This document shows positions 17,226 to 28,531 of a DNA stretch of 64,000 nt, piece by piece. Origin of the DNA: Thiorhodovibrio winogradskyi (GTDB taxonomy: Bacteria > Pseudomonadota > Gammaproteobacteria > Chromatiales > Chromatiaceae); contig NZ_CP121472.1 of the NCBI RefSeq assembly GCF_036208045.1, forward strand, positions 1,747,531 to 1,811,530, in the 5' to 3' direction. The position numbers and the translations under genes were made by a program. The notes under the pieces were generated by a model that made no database searches, had not been told where the DNA came from, and saw only the letters and a list, made by a program, of their open reading frames with translations. The first letter of the stretch is position 1. Each line of letters starts with the position of its first letter.

Positions 17226-19136
17226 CTAGAGTTCGTCGGCACCCATCAGCGCGCGTTCTTGTTGATCAGCCGTGGTCGCCACAGTTTCCACGGCCTTTGA
17301 GAGCGTCTGCCAATTCGCGCTGGCAGGGATTCTGGTTCGGAAGATGCCAGCGGCTTTGCCAAGAAAGCGCCCAAGTTCCCACGCGCCCGCATCAGTGGCG
17401 GCGTTGTCTTTGAGAAGTTGTGTGGTGGCGTCGACAGAGAGGGTGTCGTCTTCAGATAAAAAACCCACGGACCAGATCTCGTGTGTCTCCTGTCCGTTGA
17501 TATTTTTTGTTTCCGGAGCAATAAAGGTCAGCTGGGTACGGCTGTTGTCGACGGAATAAATCAACCAGAGGGTGCCGCTGTCGTTGATCTTATAGACTAG
17601 GCCGGCGGCATCGAGTTGTTGTTGAAGACTGGCGGGTGGCGATAGGGGCTCGGAGTTGGAGAGCGCTGCATCCAAGGTGCTCTCGGAGTTCGCTTGTGCG
17701 GAGGAGTCTCGGGTCCATAATGTGTTAGCCGGGTAAGTGAGCGGCGTGGGCGTGGCGGGCTCTGAAGTCACTGCCGCGATCATTGACCGCGATGCTGGTG
17801 TCGTGGGCGTTTTATCGGATGCGTCCGTTTGGGCGGTAACCATGGGTGCATTGGGTTGATCCGCGGGGGTGGGGTTAGGTGGCAGTTCCGGCGACAGGCC
17901 TGGGACTAGCTGCTGTGTTGATTGCTTGCGCATTGCCAGCATCAAGTTATCGGCGTGGGCCGAGGCATGGTAGCCTAGCGGGAAAGGCAGATAGTGGACG
18001 CTATCAGAGGTTGCGAATGCCTGTTTTAAGGCACCCTGCTGGCGGTAAAGGCGGTCGGTGAAGATGGAGATTGGGTCGCGATATTGGCCAAAGAAAGTCT
18101 GATTCCAGTCCTCCTCGGGGAAGAAACGCAGCGGCATGCCCGAGTCTTCTTGCAGGCTGAGCTCCGCGCGATCACGGAACAGTGTGCAGGCATCTTCAAA
18201 ACCCTGATGATGACAGAGATAGCTGGCTGCTTTCATGTACAGGTTTGATGGCGGCAATCCCGCGATATAGGCCGCAAGTCCGGGGGCGCTGGCCAAGCCT
18301 TGGTTGCTGAGATCTCCACGCCAGTACCAGATGGAGCGCATGCGTCCGTTGCGTCCGTCTTGAAAGGTGATGCGCGCTCCGCTGGCGTCGTTCAACCGCG
18401 CTTGGTGCGGAATGCCGGCTTCATCGAGGCGCAGATAAGTGATGTCTTGAATGACATGCCCTCGGTGGACGATGAAATAACCGAGGAGCGGGACTGTGCC
18501 ATTGTGCTGGAAGTCCTCGCGCATGGCCTTGGTGCGAAAAAAGGTCAGCCGCAAGAGATCCTCGGTGGAGCGAATCACGCCGTTGTAATAAGCGCTGTTC
18601 AGGCGCTCGCGCCCCGGGATGTCCCCGAGGGGTTCAAGGCCGAACATAAAGGTGTTGGTGGCTTGCGGAAAGAAGAGATCGGCGTAAAGGAAATCGGCTC
18701 CGGCAAAGGGATAGAGCAAATCGCGACCCTGGTGGACCTCAGCTGGCAACCATTGGTCACGAAAGGCTTCGACTCTATCATGCTGCTGTGCCTTATAGCG
18801 CTGCCAGGTTTGTTGAATACGCTGGTGATAGTCTGCCCAGGCGACGGAGTTCATCAGGTCGGCGTGGGGAGATGTTTTGGCAACTTCCAGCCCTGCAAAG
18901 ATGCGAACCAAGTCGTTGAGTGGGTTGGAGCCGATTTCACCGGCACTGTTTGTATCATGGCTATCCAGGGTCTCCTGCTCGCTGGCCATGACCAATGTGG
19001 CCCCGGGCATTGTATCGGGAGTTCCCGTTACATCCTTGGCCGGCGGGCGGACCTGCGCCAGTGCTGGGCCCATGAGCGTGAGCGTGAGATAGACAAAGCT
19101 GATACGTCCGAGGAAAGTGTCGCTAAACAAGGTCAT
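17226..19136 (-). CDS. Exported protein of unknown function
   Basis: A 636-residue protein with an N-terminal signal peptide (hydrophobic FVYLTLTLMGPALAQ, cleavage likely after ALAQ at about residue 28). I do not recognise a named family. Residues about 75-370 form a conserved-looking globular part with many aromatic residues, including YPFAGADFLYADLFFP, WYWRGDLSNQ and a paired His at SYLCHH; about 410-500 is Pro/Thr/Ala-rich linker; the last 110 residues are a separate small domain with the pattern TLWLIYSVDNSRTQLTF. The ATG at 19136 gives the clean signal peptide; the frame extends to 19238 without one. It could be a periplasmic or surface enzyme, but no catalytic triad is evident. Confidence 0.6.
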   Translation of the reverse strand: MTLFSDTFLGRISFVYLTLTLMGPALAQVRPPAKDVTGTPDTMPGATLVMASEQETLDSHDTNSAGEIGSNPLNDLVRIFAGLEVAKTSPHADLMNSVAWADYHQRIQQTWQRYKAQQHDRVEAFRDQWLPAEVHQGRDLLYPFAGADFLYADLFFPQATNTFMFGLEPLGDIPGRERLNSAYYNGVIRSTEDLLRLTFFRTKAMREDFQHNGTVPLLGYFIVHRGHVIQDITYLRLDEAGIPHQARLNDASGARITFQDGRNGRMRSIWYWRGDLSNQGLASAPGLAAYIAGLPPSNLYMKAASYLCHHQGFEDACTLFRDRAELSLQEDSGMPLRFFPEEDWNQTFFGQYRDPISIFTDRLYRQQGALKQAFATSDSVHYLPFPLGYHASAHADNLMLAMRKQSTQQLVPGLSPELPPNPTPADQPNAPMVTAQTDASDKTPTTPASRSMIAAVTSEPATPTPLTYPANTLWTRDSSAQANSESTLDAALSNSEPLSPPASLQQQLDAAGLVYKINDSGTLWLIYSVDNSRTQLTFIAPETKNINGQETHEIWSVGFLSEDDTLSVDATTQLLKDNAATDAGAWELGRFLGKAAGIFRTRIPASANWQTLSKAVETVATTADQQERALMGADEL

Positions 19137-19239
19137 TTTTTGCGAATTGAGGTTGAGGATTGGGTGGCGCTGATTGAGGCCGACCCAATTGGCCGGTGAC
19201 GAGAGGGGCCGGTAGGGTCGGATGCGATCTGAGTCCAAA

Positions 19240-19288
19240 ACGAAAAGCCGCCAAGGGAGCAGCGCGCTCGGGCCACTGTCTCCTTGGC
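19240..19288 (-). terminator. Probable Rho-independent terminator after clpB
   Basis: On the minus strand the sequence folds as GCCAAGGAG pairing with CTCCCTTGGC (one bulged C), followed directly by GGCTTTTCGTTTTGG. It begins about 24 bases after the clpB stop and ends before the start of the exported-protein gene, which suits a clpB terminator. Confidence 0.5.
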
Positions 19289-19311
19289 TGCGTTCTCGCC
19301 GTCCACCAAGT

Positions 19312-21909
<2,598 letters not shown>

Positions 21910-22066
21910 CGGGGTTCTCCGGTAACACTTAGGGTTATTCCGGAATTAGGGCGGATGGATGGATTCTTCAAGCAGAAGGGATGCCGAGAATCGCAGACAA
22001 GCTTGGTTACCCGAGTGTCTCGGGCGACCTTGACCTTAGTGTAAGGAGATCGCCCGGACGGCTGAC

Positions 22067-24023
22067 CTAGAACGCCATGCGCACACCAGCACCAAAGGTA
22101 TCTAAATCCAGGTTTTTGTAGCCGGCGACCTTGTTGTAATAGAGAAACAGCGAGTTGCCTTTAGCCAGCTGAGCGGCGACGCTCAGACGTGCGTTGAAGT
22201 AGTCGGAGTCTGGATCATCAGCAGCCAGGTCGAACACGCCGGAATTGGGTGTTGCGGCAAAGGATCCGTTGATGTTGACAGCATCGTCTTTGTACTCGTG
22301 CACCCAGTCGAGATGAAGTTGGGGCAGAATGACGCCGATGCCCGTGCTGATGGCATGCGAGACGTTAAAGCCAAGCGTGGAGGTCATGGATTCCTGATTG
22401 GTCGAGCCAATCCGCGTGGCCCAACCACCGCCAGGGGCACTAGGGGCCGACATTTGCTCGGTATAGCCGTCGACATCGGTGGTCAGATATTGCAGTTGCG
22501 CAACCGGCGTCACAGTCCAGGCGCCGAAGGGAATATTGTAACCAGCATTCAGTGTCGCGGACCACTCATTGCTGTCGTAATCCGCCGATGCCACTTGACT
22601 GACATTCACCGTGCCGATGGTGTAGCCGATATTGCGCGAGTGGTCATAGCGGCTGCGCCCGTAGGTGAGGACGGCATCGGTGTAAAAGTGTTCATCGGGG
22701 TAATAGGTGCCGTAGAGACTGATGCTATAGCCGTGAGAGTCGACCTGTCCGCCGTGATTGTCGATGTTGGCGCTGCCTTTGTTATAGCCAAGCGCGAGAC
22801 CGAGAATGGCACTGTCAGTGAAGCGATAATCAACGCCGGCGCTCAGACCCCAGCCGTCGAAGTCGTATCCATCCTCGTTGGCTGTTTGATCCTTGTCGCC
22901 GTTAGAGAGGCTGCCGTTGAGAAACACCCCAAGGCGACCATCGCCAAGGGTGAGGAGATTGCCCGAACTCGCATCCGCGCTCGCGGCGCCGCCCGAGGCC
23001 TGAGCGAGCCCTGACGCGAGACTGGCGAGCGCGTTGCCAAAGGCGTCATTGCCCAGGTTGACACCCGTGGGCAGTCCCTGCAGTGCCATGCCGCTAGAGC
23101 CGCCGCGCAGGGCGGAGAGTCGGGAGGTAACATTGTTGAGTTGCGTGCCCATATTGACGCGGGCCAACAACAACGGCGTTGAGAATTGCTCAGGGGTAAT
23201 GGATTCCAGCGCCGCCTTGGCCTGATTGTTTAACTCAGACCCGGCGGGCGCAAGCGCCCCGCCCACCAGGGTGTTGCAGTCGCTGGTGAACTGGTTGCCG
23301 GGTTGGTCGGCATTGCTGTCGGGACAGGCGGTTTGGATGACCGCGGCGACGGCTGCGGTGCTGGGAGTCGCGGCCAGATTGCTGATGTTTTGATTGACCT
23401 CGCCGGTGATGAGACGGAAGACGACCCAGAAGTCTTCGCTCAGAGTTGGCGCGTTGGAAGTAGACGCTGAACTGAAAGTCTGCCCATTGTCCGGGGAGAT
23501 GCCAAGCCACTCGGCACGATAGGCTTGCCCGTCAACATAGACGACAAAAAGCTCTTGCCCTTCCTCGCCGAAATAGGCGATAGAACTACCACCACTCGGG
23601 AATTCTCTCGTAATATTGACAACAAAGTTTTCCGTGCTAACGGTTGGTCTTGTTAGATCAACCTGGAATACGATGGGTATGCCGGTTACATCATCACCGA
23701 GAGCGCCCTGCATGACAAAGCCTCCAATCGCGACAGGGGTGTCGGGGGGGGATTAGAGCCCCCCCCACATCCTGCGAGAGATTAAGTGTGCCTATGTAGG
23801 GGCTCTCGTTTGGGAGCTGTCTAGTCATAACATTGGTGCCGATACCGCCAATTGGATAAGACGAATTAATTGGCCCCGTCGGAGTTCCCCAAGTCAGACT
23901 GGTTGGTGTTAGCTGGAAAGTAGGCTGAGCCTGGGAAGCCAGCGGTAGACCGCAGAGAAGCGTGCCAAGGCAGGCGCTGGCAAGCGGCCTGAAAGCTGCG
24001 CGCCGAAAATAATGTGACTTCAT
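22067..24023 (-). pseudogene. Autotransporter, frame interrupted at a C8 tract
   Basis: The coding strand begins at ATG 24023 (good site AAGAGGCGG upstream) with a signal peptide ending near ASQA. After about 90 residues it meets G8-CTCTAAT-C8 (plus strand 23744-23766) and, as read, stops after a short out-of-frame tail. With C7 instead of C8 the frame joins the remaining 548-residue frame, so the intact protein would be about 640 residues. That part holds a short passenger (with C-N-T-L-V-G-G) and a C-terminal autotransporter beta-barrel (about the last 280 residues) ending in VRMAF, the usual terminal Phe. The break may be phase variation, real inactivation or a homopolymer sequencing error. 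It is a paralogue of the gene at 24610-26322. Confidence 0.75.
23744..23766. repeat. G8/C8 homopolymer pair in an autotransporter gene
   Basis: On the plus strand eight G (23744-23751), the spacer ATTAGAG and eight C (23759-23766) make a perfect potential hairpin inside the autotransporter reading frame. Loss of one base from the plus-strand G tract restores the frame on the coding strand; loss from the C tract would create a stop (CTC TAA). Tracts of this length are prone to slipped-strand mispairing. Confidence 0.7.
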
Positions 24024-24568
24024 AAATACCGCCTCTTTTTTACTCAAAGTGTGTTAGATATTCTGTTTCTGTAACGAAACTGCAACATCTGCGGTGAGCA
24101 TACCATAGGTTCTTTTTGTGTGTGTATTTTTTTTGGAAGCGGCAGTCAGAGTGTGCTCGGTACAGTTGGGGCTTGAAGAATTGTCTGATCGCCAAACCAG
24201 TCAGTGGCTTGGGCGTGACGTAAAAGGGGAGGGCGGTACTTGGGATCGAGGGGATCGATCGGTGGACAGGTTGGCGGGTGCTTCTCGGCGGATTTTGCGG
24301 GATTCATTCAAGGTCGCCATGCAGATGCGGTACACCTCACTGTAGTGAGTCGGCATCCCGAGACCTCGGGGAGGATTTTTGAGCTTCTAATAGTGGATAG
24401 GGAAAAAGTTTAAATTTACATTGACTTAGGCAAGAAAAGGCCGCACGCTGCGGTATTATTCTGGTCGAGCGGGGCGACATTAAGTCAATAGGTTTGTTAA
24501 GCCGATGGTTACGCGCAATGAAATCAGCTAGTGGCTAGATTTGCCCGATTCAATGCGCTGTATAGGCG
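24024..24568. other. Intergenic region between two autotransporter genes
   Basis: This stretch holds the promoter region of the downstream autotransporter and about 450 bp without a convincing gene. A small hairpin, CCCGA-GACC-TCGGG at 24357-24370 followed by T5 at 24376, looks like a plus-strand terminator but no plus-strand gene precedes it. A short plus-strand frame around 24425-24535 encodes a basic peptide that I cannot assign. The region may contain eroded mobile DNA. Confidence 0.35.
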
Positions 24569-24605
24569 AAAAGGGGCCGCGCGTCGCTGTCGACTCACGG
24601 CCCCT
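24569..24605 (-). terminator. Rho-independent terminator of the second autotransporter
   Basis: Read on the minus strand, AGGGGCCG (24605-24598) pairs perfectly with CGGCCCCT (24579-24572) and is followed at once by TTTTCGCC. It starts four bases after the stop of the autotransporter gene ending at 24610. Confidence 0.75.
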
Positions 24606-24609
24606 GAGG

Positions 24610-26322
24610 CTAAAACTCCATGCGTACCCCGGCGCTGATGGCGTATTGACTCACGTCATCGTATCCAAGAATGGTGTTGTAACTGATGAAGGCGGATCGG
24701 CCGTTGGCAAACTGCCCGGAAATACCGACGCCGAGATCAAAGTAATTGTGATCGGGCTTGGTGGTCCAGATCGTCACCGGCGTCGCACTCAGATCGTTGA
24801 TGAAGCGTGCCCCAATGCCTTCCTGATTGTTTTCAAATTCATGAACCCAGTGAATGCTGAGTTGCGGGACAAAAACGCCAGATCCTGTGCTGATAGCCTT
24901 GGCCGCCATCAAGCCAAGCCTGGATGTTAGAGAGGTGAAAGATTGTGAATCATAGGCCAGTGCCCAGGAGCCACCAGCGGCATTGGGATTTGACATCTGT
25001 TCGCGGTAGGAGCCGATACGATTGTGGCTGTAGTCAAGACTAAACTGCGGGGTGAAGGTAAAGGATTGCCGGTTGATGGTGTAGCCAGTTCCAAGTGTGG
25101 CATAGAACACTTTTCCTTCTGGATTTGACTTTGCTGTTTGATTGACGTTGGTGATGCTGCCTGGATTATTGATGCTGTAGCTGATGCGGCGACTCAAATC
25201 GAAGTCATTCCAGTTGTAGCCAGCGGTCCCCTCAAAGAAAAGGCCATTGTCGAGATAATAGGTTCCGTAAACCCCAAGCCCCCAACCGTCCATGGTCATG
25301 TCGCCTTTGCTTCGGTCATAGTCGGTGGTGCTCTGAAGGTAATTGATCATGGCACCAGCGATGAAATTGTCGCCAAAACGGTAGTCTCCTCCAGCGGTCA
25401 GCGTCCACCCATGCATGTCGTAGCCGTAAGTGTAGCTGTCCAGATCTTGAGAGCCATTGACATACTCGGCAGTGATGAAACCGCCAGTTTTGCCATTCAG
25501 AGCGTCGGCGCTCGCGGCACCTCCTGTTTGTCCGTAAAGAAGTCCCGCGACTAGTGATGGGTCAAGGGCGCTTGTGTCGGTGTGCGAGGCGAGGCGCAGC
25601 CGCATCATGCGGGATGCCACCATGCCTGTCGCACTCTGAATCTGTTGAGCGGCCGCGCTGTTTTGCGCGATGACTTGGTCTGCTGTCAGTGCGGCAACGC
25701 CGCCTGCCGCGCCAGTTGGGTCCGTGACGGAACCGCCTACAAGGGTGTCGCAATCATTCTGAAACGCTGTCCCGGAATTGGCGCCGCCAGCGCAAGCCCT
25801 GAGAACTGCTCGCGACAGGCCCACCGAGTTAGTGTTACTAGTCGATATGCTGGTTTGCTCGAACGCTGACGCAGGCGATGGCCCGGGCTTCGGAGAGGGT
25901 GTTGGAGTGGCAGGGTTCTCGGTTGGCGCTGCCGGTCTTTCAGGGTATTCGGTTATCGCTGTCGGCGTGCTAGGACTCTCGGTTATCGCTGTCGCCGTGC
26001 TGGGGCTCTCGGTTGGTGCTGTCGGCGTGCTGGGAATCTCGGTTGTCGCTGTCGGCGTGCTGGGAATCTCGGTTGTCGCTGTCGGCGTGCTGGGAATCTC
26101 GGTTGTCGCTGTCGGCGTGCTGGGACTCTCGGTTATCGCTGTCGCCGTGCTGGGGCTCTCGGTTGTCGCTGTCGCCGTGATGGGGCTCTCGGTTGGCCTT
26201 GTTGGTGTGTTTGTGTCGGGCAGATTGGGTATGTCTGTTGTTTCAGAATGCACGTTTATGCCGACGCACCCAAGTCCAATTCCCAGAATGCCTGGTATGA
26301 TGATTCCTGTTGATTTTTTCAC
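24610..26322 (-). CDS. Autotransporter with Thr/Pro decapeptide repeats
   Basis: A 570-residue outer-membrane protein. The signal sequence (about 1-26) is followed by about ten tandem ten-residue repeats (residues about 40-145) of the type TEIPSTPTAT, which form an extended Thr/Pro/Ser-rich stalk that could be glycosylated. A short passenger follows with a conserved C-x-x-x-F-x-x-D-C-D-T-L-V-G-G motif also present in the neighbouring paralogue, and the last 280 residues form an autotransporter beta-barrel ending in VRMEF. There is no long beta-helix or protease motif, so it is more likely a displayed stalk or adhesin than an enzyme. A clear terminator follows. The upstream 240 bp are AT-rich. 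Confidence 0.85.
   Translation of the reverse strand: MKKSTGIIIPGILGIGLGCVGINVHSETTDIPNLPDTNTPTRPTESPITATATTESPSTATAITESPSTPTATTEIPSTPTATTEIPSTPTATTEIPSTPTAPTESPSTATAITESPSTPTAITEYPERPAAPTENPATPTPSPKPGPSPASAFEQTSISTSNTNSVGLSRAVLRACAGGANSGTAFQNDCDTLVGGSVTDPTGAAGGVAALTADQVIAQNSAAAQQIQSATGMVASRMMRLRLASHTDTSALDPSLVAGLLYGQTGGAASADALNGKTGGFITAEYVNGSQDLDSYTYGYDMHGWTLTAGGDYRFGDNFIAGAMINYLQSTTDYDRSKGDMTMDGWGLGVYGTYYLDNGLFFEGTAGYNWNDFDLSRRISYSINNPGSITNVNQTAKSNPEGKVFYATLGTGYTINRQSFTFTPQFSLDYSHNRIGSYREQMSNPNAAGGSWALAYDSQSFTSLTSRLGLMAAKAISTGSGVFVPQLSIHWVHEFENNQEGIGARFINDLSATPVTIWTTKPDHNYFDLGVGISGQFANGRSAFISYNTILGYDDVSQYAISAGVRMEF
25905..26210 (-). repeat. In-frame 30-bp tandem repeats in an autotransporter
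   Basis: About ten contiguous copies of a 30-bp unit (for example CTCGGTTGTCGCTGTCGGCG plus the remaining ten bases on the plus strand) encode ten-residue Thr/Pro/Ser units. The three central copies (about 26037-26126) are nearly identical at nucleotide level, and the outer ones diverge, the pattern expected for recent slippage or recombination in the centre. Confidence 0.85.
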
Positions 26323-26590
26323 TAAGATAGCCCTCGACCGTGTGTATTTGTTGGGGTGTGGATTTGGGTATTCGGTTTTATGCGCCTAGTGCTGGCAATC
26401 CAGAAATATGAAACCGAGTTGGCCCGAATATTCCAATCAAAACAAGTCTTTTTTCATGTCGTTCTGTGTTTTTGAATCGGCAAGAAATCAGGATGCTCTT
26501 CGCATCATGAAAACCCATGTGATTCTAATGATCAATCAGATCAAAATCATACAATAGATTAGTTTATGCGTTTTTCGTGTGGAGTCAATC
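26323..26590. other. AT-rich upstream region of the autotransporter
   Basis: This 268-bp stretch has no gene. It is AT-rich compared with its surroundings and presumably carries the promoter of the minus-strand autotransporter. At its right end, the bases next to 26591 are the original 3' continuation of the hydrolase gene now beyond the insertion sequence (a GAT TGA on the minus strand). Confidence 0.5.
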
Positions 26591-28531
26591 TGCATCGGAT
26601 GGCAGGGCGAAACCGTGCTAGCCCTAATTGACAAGCCGTAGAAGTATTTACCCTCGATTCTGGACATTTCCGTCCGACTCGTTCAAACTGCCTGCCTATG
26701 TTGATTGACGAGGCAGCCCCCTGAACTTGCACGACATCACCCTGCGTGCGGTCGCCCCAGATGAAGAGGCGCGCTTCAAAGCATTGCTCGAGGCGTATCA
26801 CTACCTGGGCGCGGCGGCAAAAATCGGTCACACCCTCTGGTATGTCGCCATCTGGCGGGATCAGTGGTTGGCGTTGCTGGTGCTGAGCGCCGCGGCCTGG
26901 AAGTGCGCGGCTCGCGATCAGTGGATCGGCTGGGATCGCCGCTACCAGTTCGACCGCCTGCATCTGATCGCCAACAACGCCCGCTTTCTCATTCTGCCCC
27001 AGTGGCATGTGCCCAATCTCGCCTCCAAGGTGCTGTCGCTGTGCGAGCGCCAGGTCAGCACTGATTGGCAGACCCGCTTCGGTTATCCGCTGTGGTTGCT
27101 GGAGACCTTCGTCGATCCGCGCCGCTTTACCGGCACCTGCTATCGCGCGGCCAACTGGCTGGAGGTCGGGCAGACGCGCGGGTACCGACGCACGCGCGCC
27201 GGCTACAGCCAGCAGCCCGATGGCGCCAAGCGGGTGTTTGTCCGCCCCTTGATCGGGCAGGTCCAAGCACGCTTGTCCGACCCAAGACTCGATTCCCAGT
27301 ATCGCTATGGAGCCCCAAAACTCATGATCTCCGCACAACAGATGCGTTCGCTTCCTGCGTTCTTTGCCGATGTCCCTGATCCGCGTCGCGGCCAAGGCCG
27401 GCGTCATCCCTTGCCGGTGGTTCTTGCGATCTCCGCCGCGGCGGTGCTGTGCGGGGCGCGTGGTTATAAGGCCATCGCCGCTTGGGCGAAGGATCCCAGC
27501 CAGGCGGCCCGGGCGCGCTTTGGTTGCCGTTATCGCAACGGTCGCTATGAGGTGCCCAGCCGCACGCGCATCCGCGATGTCCTCACCCGGGTCGATCCCG
27601 ACGCCCTTGATGGGGCGCTGCAGGGCTGGAATGCGCAGATGGGCGCCGAGGACGAGGGCCTGGCCATTGATGGCAAGACGATGTGCAATGCCATCGACGC
27701 CGAGGGACGCCAGACCCACATCCTCGGTGTCGTTGGACATGACTCCAAGGTCTGTCACACCCAAAAAAAGTCGGTGCTTTGCCTGTCAATGGCAGTGATG
27801 AACTGAAGCAAACCAACGAGATCGGGATGGCCATCCCGGTGCTCGACTCCCTCGACCTCACTGACAAGACCCTCACCGCCGACGCCCTGCTCACCCAGCG
27901 CTCGCTCGCTGAGTATCTCATCGAACGGGGCGCGCATTACGTCTTTATCGCCAAAGAGAATCAGCCCACGCTGGTTGCCGACATCCGCCTGCTTTTCCAG
28001 GCGCGGGGCGAGCCGGATTTTCGCGAGTCATCGGACCTTGCGCATGGGCGTATCGAAAGCCGCGCGATTTGGACCTCCACGGCGCTGAACAACTATCTCG
28101 ATTTCCCCCATGTCGGGCAGGTCTTCGCCATTGAGCGCACCACCACTGAGAAAAAAACCGACAAGACCTCCGTCGAGACAGTCTTCGGCGTCACGGATCA
28201 TACCCCTGAGAGTGCAAGCCCTAAGCGCCTGCTCGCCTTCAACCGTGGGCATTGGGGCATTGAAGCCCATCACTGGATCCTCGACTGGAACTGGGATGAG
28301 GATCGCTGCACCATCCGCACCGGCCATGGACCAGAAAACATCACCCGACTGCGCCGGTTTGCCGCCGGTCTGATCAAAACGAAATCCAAGGATTCCGTGG
28401 CAGCCACCATCGAGAAGCTCGCGCGCAAAGTCCGCCGTGTCTTCGATTATCTGGGCATGACGGCAAACTCAATGCCCCGCGCTGCCCGTGTCGCGCCTGT
28501 TGGTTAGAACGGATTTGCCGTGCATCGGATG
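26591..28531 (+). mobile_element. ISAs1-family insertion sequence with flanking direct repeats
   Basis: Both sides carry the identical 12-mer TGCATCGGATGG (26591-26602 and 28520-28531), the target duplication, possibly plus a chance matching base or two. Just inside are imperfect terminal inverted repeats: GGGCGAAACCGTGCTAGCCC on the left and the reverse complement of TGGTTAGAACGGATTTGCCG on the right match at about 14 of 20 positions. The enclosed 1.9 kb encodes one transposase split by a -1 frame change. Intact ends and target duplication point to a fairly recent insertion. Confidence 0.8.
26727..28507 (+). CDS. ISAs1-family transposase fused to DruA-like (DUF4338) domain, -1 frameshift
   Basis: Two frames join at A7 (27763-27769). 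The first (26727-27806) starts at a TTG and encodes a DUF4338 domain (about residues 1-190; RDQWIGWDRRYQFDRLHLIA and LLETFVDPRRFTGTCYRAAN are typical), the same family as DruA of the Druantia defence system, followed by the transposase-associated N-terminal domain (PDPRRGQGRRHPL) and the first catalytic Asp in AIDGKT. The second frame (to 28507) carries the rest of the ISAs1 DDE domain, ending with NRGHWGIEAHHWILDWNWDEDRCTIRTGHGPEN split across its signature. The 0-frame codons CAA AAA AAG give the canonical slippery heptamer A_AAA_AAG, so the frame change may be programmed rather than a mutation. Confidence 0.8.

Noticed and set aside
22021-22056. Inverted repeat CGGGCGA...TCGCCCG between clpB and the autotransporter as a terminator
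   Set aside because: The stem has a bulge and no T-run follows on the minus strand, so I cannot support intrinsic termination.
25905-26210. Regular 30-bp repeats that could suggest a CRISPR array
   Set aside because: The units are contiguous with no spacers and keep one reading frame encoding Thr/Pro decapeptides within an autotransporter.
26727-27310. A Druantia anti-phage system
   Set aside because: The DUF4338 domain is part of a transposase frame between terminal repeats; no other Druantia gene is nearby.
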